Made by a program: the position numbers and the translations under genes
Shown: positions 1 to 5,175 of the stretch, one piece after another
Position numbering within the stretch: the stretch's first letter is position 1
Layout of the letters: each line of letters starts with the position of its first letter
The notes under the pieces: model-generated
Databases searched by the model: none
Told to the model about the DNA's origin: nothing
Seen by the model: the letters and a program-made list of their open reading frames with translations, nothing else
Assembly (NCBI GenBank): GCA_016794945.1
Contig: JAEUIX010000029.1
Location: forward strand, 1-6,954
DNA: 6,954 nucleotides
Direction of reading: 5' to 3'
From: Phycisphaerae bacterium
GTDB taxonomy: Bacteria > Planctomycetota > Phycisphaerae > Phycisphaerales > UBA1924

Positions 1-2
1 AC

Positions 3-1727
3 GTCGACCTTTCCGACGCCTCGTCCGGCCGCCTGTGGCGCCAGACCGCCCCCGGCCGCTTCGAGGTCACCATCCTCGACGACGCCGACCGTCCCGTCGC
101 CCGCATCACCCGTGCGTACGAGCTCAAGGCCGGCCGCTACGCCATCGACCTGCGTCAGTCCTTCGAGAACCTCTCCGGTCGCGACCTGTCGGTGCAGTGG
201 TACCAGCTCGGCCCCGGCGACCTGCCGGCCACCAAGATCACCTACGGCGGCGACGTCCGCCGCCTGCGCCTCGGCGTGCTCGAAGGCCCCACGAGCAACC
301 CCAACGGCCAGGTCGTCACCGCCGACAAGCATCTCATACCCCACCAGTCGGCCGTCGGCAGCCCCACCGACGCCGCCGGCCTCAACTGGACCGACTACAC
401 CATCTGGCCCCACGCCGACGCCGCGACGGCCCAGCGCCGGCTCGTCTGGGCTGGTCTGACGAACCGCTACTTCGCCGTCGCGGTGCACGCGCCCATGTCC
501 GGCCCCGGCGCCGCCAAGCGCCCCGACGGTCTGCCCGACAAGTCCTTCTCGCTGGTGCAGACGCTCGACCGCGTGGTGCTCGCGGCCAAGGGGGGGTTCA
601 CCCCCGCGGATCAGATCGCCGGGGCCGTGATGGCCCTGCGCCTGGCCAGCGCGCCGATGACCGTCCCCGCCGGCGCCACCCGCGACGCCAGCATGGGCCT
701 CTACGCCGGGCCGATCACCCGCGCCGCCATCGACGGCGACCCGGAACTGGTCGCCGCCGGCATCGACGGGCTGGTCATCTACACCTACGGCGGGCCGTGC
801 GCCTTCTGCACCTTCCAGCCCATCACCCACTTCCTGCGCTGGTTCCTGGGCTTCCTGCACAACTTCATCGTCTTCGACTGGGCCCTGGCCGTCATGGTGC
901 TGGTCGTCTGCGTCCGCACCGTGCTGCACCCGGTCACCCGCTGGAGCCAGACCAACCTGCAGCGCTTCGGCAAGCAGATGGCCGCCATCGCCCCCAAGCA
1001 GCAGAAGATCCGCGAGAAGTTCGCCGACGACCCCAAGCGCATGCGCGAGGAAATCGCCAAGCTCATGCGCGAGGAGAACATCAACTACGCCGGTGCCCTG
1101 GGCTGCCTGCCCATGTTCCTGCAGATGCCCATCTGGATCGCCCTCTACGCCATGATCTCCTTCACCTTCGAGCTCCGGCACGAGGGCGCGTTCTTCGGCC
1201 TCGTCCAATCCGTAACCGGCGGCAAGTGGATCTTCCTGGGCGACCTGGCCGAGCCCGACAACTTCATCCCTCTGGGCGTCGACATCCACATCCCGCTGCT
1301 CAGCTCCCTCATGGGCGCCATCAGCGCCGTCAACATCATCCCTCTGCTGCTCGGCGTCGTCTTCTACATCCAGCAGAAGTACATGTCGCCCCCCAGCACA
1401 ACCCCCCTCACCCCCGAGCAGGAAAGCCAGCAGAAGATCATGAAGGTGATGATGGTCGTGCTCTTCCCCGTCTTCATGTACAACGCCCCCAGCGCCCTGT
1501 CGCTCTACTTCGTCGTCAACTCCACCCTCGGCATCCTCGAATCCAAGTGGATCCGCCAGCGGCTCGAAGAGGAAGACAAGCGCATCGCCGCCCTGGGGCC
1601 GAAGGCCAAGCAGCCCCCCAAGCCCGGCTTCTGGGCACGCCTGCAGCAGCAGGTCGAACTCCGGCAGAAGATGCTCGAGGAGCAGCGCAAGCAGCGCGAA
1701 CGCGAGCAGCGCGGCCGCAAGCGCTAG
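3..1727 (+). CDS. yidC: Membrane protein insertase YidC/Oxa1 family, 5' end cut by window edge
   Basis: YidC inserts and folds proteins in the cytoplasmic membrane, alone or with the Sec translocon. The frame is open from base 3 to a TAG at 1725-1727 (574 residues), so the first membrane segment and start of the periplasmic domain lie outside the window. Residues ~1-270 look like the large beta-rich periplasmic P1 domain. Membrane segments follow at ~276-310, ~364-385, ~430-461 and ~479-512. The family signatures are present: an Arg in CVRTVLHPVTRWSQ (residue 305, equivalent by eye to the groove Arg366 of E. coli YidC), a basic helical cytoplasmic loop, and GALGCLPMFLQMPIW (364-378). The tail (513-574) is charged, basic at its end and probably helical, suited to ribosome contact. 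A CxxC (Cys266, Cys269) lies just before the first visible membrane segment. An internal GTG at 192 is not the start, because conserved-looking sequence continues upstream. mnmE follows 16 bp later. Confidence 0.95.
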   Translation, partial: VDLSDASSGRLWRQTAPGRFEVTILDDADRPVARITRAYELKAGRYAIDLRQSFENLSGRDLSVQWYQLGPGDLPATKITYGGDVRRLRLGVLEGPTSNPNGQVVTADKHLIPHQSAVGSPTDAAGLNWTDYTIWPHADAATAQRRLVWAGLTNRYFAVAVHAPMSGPGAAKRPDGLPDKSFSLVQTLDRVVLAAKGGFTPADQIAGAVMALRLASAPMTVPAGATRDASMGLYAGPITRAAIDGDPELVAAGIDGLVIYTYGGPCAFCTFQPITHFLRWFLGFLHNFIVFDWALAVMVLVVCVRTVLHPVTRWSQTNLQRFGKQMAAIAPKQQKIREKFADDPKRMREEIAKLMREENINYAGALGCLPMFLQMPIWIALYAMISFTFELRHEGAFFGLVQSVTGGKWIFLGDLAEPDNFIPLGVDIHIPLLSSLMGAISAVNIIPLLLGVVFYIQQKYMSPPSTTPLTPEQESQQKIMKVMMVVLFPVFMYNAPSALSLYFVVNSTLGILESKWIRQRLEEEDKRIAALGPKAKQPPKPGFWARLQQQVELRQKMLEEQRKQREREQRGRKR

Positions 1728-1743
1728 CCCCCTACCTTCCGGC

Positions 1744-3111
1744 GTGAACTCCGGCGACACCATCGCCGCCGTCGCCAGCGGACCGGGCGCAGCGCCCCTC
1801 GCCGTGCTGCGCTTGTCCGGCCCCGCCGTGCCCGGCGCGCTGGCCGACCTCCTGGGCGCCGACCCCGCCCAGCGCGGCTGCGCCCGCGCCCGCTTGCGCC
1901 TGGCCCCGGGTCTGCCCGTGCCCGTGCGCGTCATCCGCTTCCTGGCCCCGCGCAGCGCCACCGGACAGGACGCCGCCGACATCCTCCTGCCCGGCCAGCC
2001 CCACCTCGTGCAGCGCACCCTCGCCCGGGTGCTCGCCCTGCCCGGCCTCCGCCACGCCGAGCCCGGCGAGTTCTCCGCCCGCGCCTACCTCGCCGGCCGC
2101 CTGACCCTCGAACAGGCCGAGGCCGTCGCCGCGCTCATTTCCGCCGACAGCGCTGCCCAGCTCGACGCCGCCCAGCGCCTGATGCGGGGCGAACCCGGCC
2201 GCCAATACGCCGCGTGGCACGATCGGCTCGCCCGCCTGCTGGCCTTGGTTGAAGCGGGGATCGACTTCACCGACCAGGAAGACGTCGTGCCCATCGCCCC
2301 AGCCGACCTGCTGGCCGCCGTGCGTGCGCTGCGCGACGCCATGGGCGGCCTCGTTCACGCCGCTGCGCCGCGTCAGGCCCGCCACGCCCGACCGCTGGCC
2401 GTCCTCGCCGGCGCGCCCAACGCCGGCAAGAGCACGCTTTTCAACGCCCTGCTCGGCCGCCGGCGCGCCGTGGAGTCGCCCGTTGCCGGGTCCACGCGCG
2501 ATGCGCTCGTCGAGCCGCTCACGCTCGCCACTCCGGACGCCGGCGAACTGACGATCGACCTGGCCGATCTTCCCGGACTCGACGCCTCGCTGGCCCGGGC
2601 CGACGACGCCTCCGCCGGCGCCCAGCACGCCGGCCGCCTGGCCATCGACGAGGCCGACGTCATCCTCGCGTGCCGGCCCGCCGGCGAACCGCCGCCCCTG
2701 CTGCCCCCCACGCCGCACGCCCGGATCATCCCCGTCGCCACCAAGGCCGATCGCCCCCTGGCCGCCGCGGACCTTCACACACGCCCGGACGAACTGCCCG
2801 TCTGCGCCCTCGACGGCCGCGGCCTGTCTGCGCTGCGCCGAGCCCTGTTCGACGCCGCTTGGTCCGCCGGCCCCGGCCTCTCGCGCGACCTGCTGCCCCG
2901 CCACCGCGCTGCGCTGCTCGCGGCGCACGAATCGCTCGCCGCCCTGGCCGACGACCTTGCCCCCCTTGCCGCGGCCCGCGCGCTGCCCAACCCCGAGCTG
3001 ACGGCCGACGCCCTGCGCGCCGCGCTCGACGCTCTCGACCCGCTCACCGGGCGCCTCAGCCCCGACGACATCCTCGGGCGCATCTTCGCCTCGTTCTGCA
3101 TCGGCAAGTGA
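1744..3111 (+). CDS. mnmE: tRNA uridine-5-carboxymethylaminomethyl(34) synthesis GTPase MnmE
   Basis: MnmE (TrmE) works with MnmG in the cytoplasm to modify the wobble uridine (U34) of certain tRNAs, using a folate-derived one-carbon unit and GTP hydrolysis. The product is 455 residues, normal for the family. It starts with the expected DTIAAVA segment of the folate-binding, dimerising N-domain, and has PGEFSARAYLAGRLTLEQAEAV in the usual place. The G domain shows G1 GAPNAGKST (223-231, including the K+-binding-type Asn226), G2 STRD (Thr251), G3 DLPG (275-278) and G4 TKAD (333-336). The protein ends in the diagnostic CIGK with catalytic Cys452. The GTG at 1744 is chosen because it lies just before the conserved DTI segment; no good Shine-Dalgarno is visible, so coupling to yidC 16 bp upstream is plausible. 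Switch II is unusual: the common DTAG is replaced by DLPG, and the catalytic Glu (Glu282 in E. coli) has no clear counterpart. mnmG is not in the window. Confidence 0.95.
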   Translation: MNSGDTIAAVASGPGAAPLAVLRLSGPAVPGALADLLGADPAQRGCARARLRLAPGLPVPVRVIRFLAPRSATGQDAADILLPGQPHLVQRTLARVLALPGLRHAEPGEFSARAYLAGRLTLEQAEAVAALISADSAAQLDAAQRLMRGEPGRQYAAWHDRLARLLALVEAGIDFTDQEDVVPIAPADLLAAVRALRDAMGGLVHAAAPRQARHARPLAVLAGAPNAGKSTLFNALLGRRRAVESPVAGSTRDALVEPLTLATPDAGELTIDLADLPGLDASLARADDASAGAQHAGRLAIDEADVILACRPAGEPPPLLPPTPHARIIPVATKADRPLAAADLHTRPDELPVCALDGRGLSALRRALFDAAWSAGPGLSRDLLPRHRAALLAAHESLAALADDLAPLAAARALPNPELTADALRAALDALDPLTGRLSPDDILGRIFASFCIGK

Positions 3112-3130
3112 CGACCCGTCCCGTCCCCGC

Positions 3131-3610
3131 TCACCCCGACAGCGCCGCCCCGGCGAACCGCTCCAGGTACCGCTCGACGAAGAGCTCCGCCGCCCGACGC
3201 GTCGACGCGGCGTCCACGCCCCAGCAGACCGCCGCCGGCTCGCTGAAGTCCGGGCGCGCGTGCACCGCCAGCACGTCCTCGATCGACAGCGCCTCGGGCA
3301 GCGCGCCGATCCACGCCGCGCTCAGCGCACAGTTGCCCGGCCCGCCCAGCGCGATCGTCGGGCACGTGCGCAGGTCCTGGTGGTTCAGGTACCACACGTC
3401 CGTCAGCACCACCACCCGCCAGCCGCCCATCGCCGGCCCCAGCCGACGCGAAAGTTCCCGCTCCGCCGCCGCCTGCAGGCCGTACGCCGTTGCCCGGTCT
3501 TCCAGTTCCGCTCGAACGCTCGCCCCCACCACGATGCACAGGCACCGCCCGGGGTCCACGCCCCCGCTCAGGGCTTCGGCCTGTCTGGATGTCGGCGTCC
3601 GCAGTTCCAC
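3131..3610 (-). CDS. Conserved-looking hypothetical protein, 159 aa
   Basis: I do not recognise a named family. The 159-residue soluble-looking protein has no signal peptide or membrane segment. Its striking part is a core at ~66-100 with VVLTDVWYLN followed by PTIALGGPGNCALSA, then an aromatic patch CWGVD at 129-133 and a C-terminal amphipathic helix rich in Glu/Arg. This looks like a folded alpha/beta protein rather than a shadow frame; the core resembles, from uncertain memory, small uncharacterised proteins in planctomycetes. The frame stays open up to an ATG at 3739, but that start would overlap clpS and add an Arg-rich non-conserved leader. The GTG at 3610 is preferred because GGAG (3619-3622) sits 8 nt upstream. 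It ends 19 bp from mnmE (convergent) and is divergent from clpS. Codons on this strand tend to end in G, reflecting the C-rich plus strand. Confidence 0.7.
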   Translation of the reverse strand: MELRTPTSRQAEALSGGVDPGRCLCIVVGASVRAELEDRATAYGLQAAAERELSRRLGPAMGGWRVVVLTDVWYLNHQDLRTCPTIALGGPGNCALSAAWIGALPEALSIEDVLAVHARPDFSEPAAVCWGVDAASTRRAAELFVERYLERFAGAALSG

Positions 3611-3618
3611 GCGATCCG

Positions 3619-3622
3619 CTCC
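3619..3622 (-). promoter_or_regulatory. Ribosome binding site deciding the start of the minus-strand gene
   Basis: On the minus strand GGAG lies 8 nt before the GTG at 3610-3608. This is a good anti-Shine-Dalgarno match at normal spacing. It is the main reason for choosing that GTG over the longer in-frame ATG at 3739, which would run into clpS. Confidence 0.55.
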
Positions 3623-3665
3623 GTCGGTTCGCCGCCGCGCCCAGCCCGCCCGGGCCGCCGGCGCC

Positions 3666-3694
3666 AATCTACAATCCGTCGTTCTATCGGCGAA
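3666..3694 (-). promoter_or_regulatory. Putative promoter for the minus-strand hypothetical gene
   Basis: Minus-strand reading gives TTCGCC (plus 3689-3694), a 17-nt spacer, then TAGATT (plus 3666-3671). TAGATT fits the TANNNT form of a sigma70-type -10; the -35 is weak. The site sits in the only AT-richer patch between the two divergent genes. Position and spacing support it, but the sequence match alone is modest. Confidence 0.3.
3670..3675 (+). promoter_or_regulatory. Putative -10 element for clpS
   Basis: TACAAT matches TATAAT at five of six positions, in a short AT-richer stretch 42 nt before the clpS ATG. No credible -35 is seen 16-18 nt upstream, where the sequence is all G and C. It overlaps by two bases the -10 candidate of the divergent gene. 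A perfect 10-bp palindrome (CCCGATCGGG, 3700-3709) lies between it and the start and overlaps the weak GGGA ribosome-binding sequence (3707-3710), but there is no direct sign that it is an operator. Confidence 0.35.
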
Positions 3695-3717
3695 CTCGCC
3701 CCGATCGGGACACCGCC

Positions 3718-4119
3718 ATGCCCAACCAACCGCGCGCATCGACTCCCATCACGCCCCGCGCCGAGGCCGAGCCGCAGCCGCCCGCGCCCCAGCAGCCGGC
3801 GCCGCAGGCCCCCTCCGCCAGCGGTCCCGCGGCGGCCGTCGCCGAGCGGCCCGCGCCCGCCAAGGCCCCGCCCCGGCTCGACAAACTCCCTCCCTTCCGC
3901 GTGCTGCTGCACAACGACGACCACAACACCATGGAGCACGTGGTCGTCGCCATCGTGCAGATCGCCAGCATGCCGGTCCGGCGCGCCTACCAGGTCATGA
4001 TCGAGGCACACGAGAAGGGTCTGGCCCTGGTCAAGGTCTGCCACCGCGAGCAGGCCGAACTGCTTCAGGAGCAGTTCCAGTCCAAGGGCCTCACCGCCAC
4101 GATCGAGCCGGCCGAGTAG
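3718..4119 (+). CDS. clpS: ATP-dependent Clp protease adaptor ClpS
   Basis: ClpS delivers proteins carrying N-end-rule destabilising N-terminal residues to the ClpA- or ClpC-containing Clp protease in the cytoplasm. The product is 133 residues. The folded domain covers ~58-131 and carries the binding-pocket residues: Asn66-Asp67-Asp68 in LLHNDDHNTM, the gatekeeper-type Met72, and His98 in IEAHEKG. These correspond by eye to Asn34, Asp35, Asp36, Met40 and His66 of the E. coli protein. Residues 1-56 are an unusually long, low-complexity Pro/Ala/Gln-rich extension, probably disordered; in known ClpS proteins the shorter N-terminal tail engages the ATPase. The ATG at 3718 is chosen because a weak GGGA lies 7 nt upstream and a -10-like element lies further up; frame-open sequence before it is Arg/Pro-rich and antisense to the divergent gene. 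No clpA or clpC is in the window. Confidence 0.92.
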   Translation: MPNQPRASTPITPRAEAEPQPPAPQQPAPQAPSASGPAAAVAERPAPAKAPPRLDKLPPFRVLLHNDDHNTMEHVVVAIVQIASMPVRRAYQVMIEAHEKGLALVKVCHREQAELLQEQFQSKGLTATIEPAE

Positions 4120-4151
4120 CCCCGCCCCCGGGGACTCGTCCGCCGCCGCGT

Positions 4152-4227
4152 CCGGCGCGACATTCCCGGACCCGGTGATGCCGTTGCTGTTCATCTGCGG
4201 CCGCGTCAAGGCGCGCCGGGGTTTTTT
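4152..4227 (+). terminator. Possible long-loop terminator after clpS
   Basis: CCGGCGCG (4152-4159) is the exact reverse complement of CGCGCCGG (4212-4219). The right arm is followed, after two G, by six T (4222-4227). This is the arm-plus-T-run layout of an intrinsic terminator, but the 52-nt loop is far longer than usual. A competing hairpin pairs GGCGCG (4210-4215) with CGCGCC (4232-4237) and puts the T run in the loop. It could be a real clpS terminator or chance pairing in GC-rich DNA. Confidence 0.3.
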
Positions 4228-4424
4228 CCGCCGCGCCCATGACGTCCCACCCCGCGCCGCCCCCCCGGCTTGCCCGCGCCGCACGCCGGCGCGCCCCTGC
4301 CGGTTTCGTGCGGTCAACCGCCAATCCTCCGCTCCCGCGCCGCCGATCTCAGTGCTGTCGGCGGGACGCCCAGCACCATGCGGGCGGTCTCGGGGCGACG
4401 GTCCGTGTCTCTCCTCGTTCGCCC

Positions 4425-4429
4425 GGAGG
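4425..4429 (+). promoter_or_regulatory. Strong Shine-Dalgarno of the MshEN-like gene
   Basis: GGAGG lies 4 nt before the ATG at 4434. It is the best ribosome-binding site in the window. It selects this ATG over the in-frame ATG at 4239, whose extra 65 codons encode an Arg/Pro-rich stretch without domain character. Confidence 0.65.
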
Positions 4430-4433
4430 CAGC

Positions 4434-4961
4434 ATGATCCCCGCCCGTTCCAGCAACTCCACCGCCCCGCAGCCGGCCCCCAAGCTCGGCGAGCTGCTCG
4501 TCCGCCGCGGGTGCCTCACCCAGGCGCAGTGCAACCAGGTGCTCGACGAACAGCGCCGCACCGGCAGGCCCTTCGGAGAGATCGCCGAGGCGATGTTCAA
4601 CCTCGATCCCGCGGCGCTGGAATCGGCCTGGGCCGATCAGTACCAGGCCATCACCGGCCTGATCGACCCGCGCCGCGAAACGACCGACGTGCGCGTGCTC
4701 TCGATGATCTCGCGTCGCCAGGCCTGGCAGTTCCGCATCCTGCCGCTGCGGATGGACGGCGCCGAGGTCATGATCTGCACCGCCAAGGAACACCTGCCCC
4801 GGGCCCTGCGCTTCGCCTACAGCCGCTTCGGCCCCGGGTGCTACTTCGTCCTGGCCGAGCCGGAACACCTCGGCCAGGCCCTGGAACGCCACTACCCCAT
4901 GCCCGGCGCCCGCGAAGAGCTCGCCGCCTGGCACGCCGGCCGGCACGCCGCCGGCGCCTGA
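4434..4961 (+). CDS. Standalone MshEN/GspE N-terminal-domain-like protein, 175 aa
   Basis: The protein resembles the N-terminal domain of type II secretion and type IV pilus assembly ATPases (GspE/PilB/MshE), which connects the ATPase to its membrane platform and in some members binds cyclic di-GMP. The 24-residue MshEN pattern (RLGxxLLxxGLLxxxxLxxxLxxQ) is recognisable at 17-40, KLGELLVRRGCLTQAQCNQV and on to Gln40, with Arg replaced by Lys and one Leu by Cys. A second, degraded copy spans 46-69, keeping Gly48, Leu57, Leu62 and Gln69 but losing the Arg and the central Gly. Residues ~85-160 fit the alpha/beta part of the same N-domain (ILPLRMDGAEVMICTA). No Walker A or ATPase domain follows; the frame ends with TGA at 4959-4961. 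The start ATG has GGAGG 4 nt upstream. It may regulate a secretion or pilus ATPase in trans or be a stand-alone ligand-binding protein; family level is fairly secure, function is not. Confidence 0.75.
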   Translation: MIPARSSNSTAPQPAPKLGELLVRRGCLTQAQCNQVLDEQRRTGRPFGEIAEAMFNLDPAALESAWADQYQAITGLIDPRRETTDVRVLSMISRRQAWQFRILPLRMDGAEVMICTAKEHLPRALRFAYSRFGPGCYFVLAEPEHLGQALERHYPMPGAREELAAWHAGRHAAGA

Positions 4962-4976
4962 CGACCCGACTCCTGC

Positions 4977-4995
4977 GCGCCGGAGGTCCCGGCGC
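4977..4995 (+). repeat. Hairpin just after the MshEN-like gene
   Basis: GCGCCGG (4977-4983) pairs perfectly with CCGGCGC (4989-4995) around a 5-nt loop. It starts 15 nt after the stop codon. There is no T run behind it, so it may protect the mRNA 3' end or aid termination, or be chance in GC-rich DNA. Confidence 0.4.
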
Positions 4996-5002
4996 ATCGT
5001 GC

Positions 5003-5019
5003 GGACCGCGTGGCGGTCC
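5003..5019 (+). repeat. Perfect 7-bp hairpin in the rimO upstream spacer
   Basis: GGACCGC (5003-5009) pairs with GCGGTCC (5013-5019) across a GTG loop. It is the second of four inverted repeats in this spacer and has no T run. Its role is unknown. Confidence 0.4.
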
Positions 5020-5082
5020 CCGCGGAGGGCCGGCAAGGGCACGTGCGACGCCCACCGGATCCGCTCGCCGACGCATCCGCAC

Positions 5083-5096
5083 CCCCCGGCCGGGGG
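5083..5096. repeat. 14-bp perfect palindrome
   Basis: CCCCCGGCCGGGGG is self-complementary over its whole length. It lies 17 nt before the terminator stem. It could be a protein-binding site or simply low-complexity GC sequence. Confidence 0.35.
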
Positions 5097-5113
5097 CCTG
5101 ACCAGCACGGCCG

Positions 5114-5151
5114 AACGACCGACCCGCCCCCGGGCGGGCCGGTCGTTTTTT
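5114..5151 (+). terminator. Strong intrinsic transcription terminator
   Basis: AACGACCG (5114-5121) pairs with CGGTCGTT (5140-5147). After one A/C mismatch the stem continues with CCCGCCC (5123-5129) against GGGCGGG (5132-5138), leaving a very tight tip. Six T (5146-5151) follow directly. It should end transcripts coming from the MshEN-like gene. It stops only 24 nt before the rimO start codon, so rimO needs its own promoter downstream or within the terminator, or else the structure acts as an attenuator of rimO. Confidence 0.85.
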
Positions 5152-5161
5152 GCGGCGCGCA

Positions 5162-5167
5162 TAGACT
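5162..5167 (+). promoter_or_regulatory. Putative -10 element for a leaderless rimO transcript
   Basis: TAGACT fits TANNNT and ends 8 nt before the rimO ATG at 5176, so transcription would begin at or next to the A of the start codon. No Shine-Dalgarno sequence exists between the terminator and the ATG, where the bases are mostly C, which agrees with leaderless translation. No good -35 is seen, since that position falls in the terminator stem. Confidence 0.35.
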
Positions 5168-5175
5168 TCCCCCGC

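Larger units (their letters stand above)
4120..4433. other. Intergenic region without a convincing gene
   Basis: About 310 bp separate clpS from the next gene. All open frames here are Arg/Pro-rich shadow translations with no recognisable domain. The visible structure is a T6 run (4222-4227) with GC-rich inverted repeats around it, a small GCGG-TCAA-CCGC hairpin (4310-4321), and a weak four-pair hairpin just after the clpS stop (4120-4133). I see no clear promoter for the downstream gene. Confidence 0.6.

Noticed and set aside
35..1747. Plus-strand open frame of 570 codons overlapping yidC
   Set aside because: Its translation is Arg/Pro/His-rich without any motif, while the overlapping frame is clearly YidC.
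1732..2928. Minus-strand open frame of 398 codons opposite mnmE
   Set aside because: Gly/Ala/Gln-rich shadow translation; MnmE with all G motifs is on the other strand.
3611..3739. N-terminal extension of the minus-strand hypothetical gene to the ATG at 3739
   Set aside because: It would overlap the clpS start, is Arg-rich and motif-free, and the GTG at 3610 has a good ribosome-binding site.
2670..4178. Plus-strand open frame of 502 codons spanning from mnmE to clpS
   Set aside because: Low-complexity Arg/Pro/Ala translation crossing two real genes in other frames and the divergent promoter region.
4091..4324. Small minus-strand open frame (77 codons) in the intergenic region after clpS
   Set aside because: Arg/Gly/Ala-rich, overlaps the clpS 3' end, and has no protein-like pattern.
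4239..4433. Extension of the MshEN-like protein to the ATG at 4239
   Set aside because: The added 65 residues are Arg/Pro-rich, and GGAGG 4 nt before the ATG at 4434 marks the start.
4999..5175. Extension of RimO to an earlier in-frame start at 4999
   Set aside because: It would place coding sequence through a strong intrinsic terminator and adds residues with no family counterpart.
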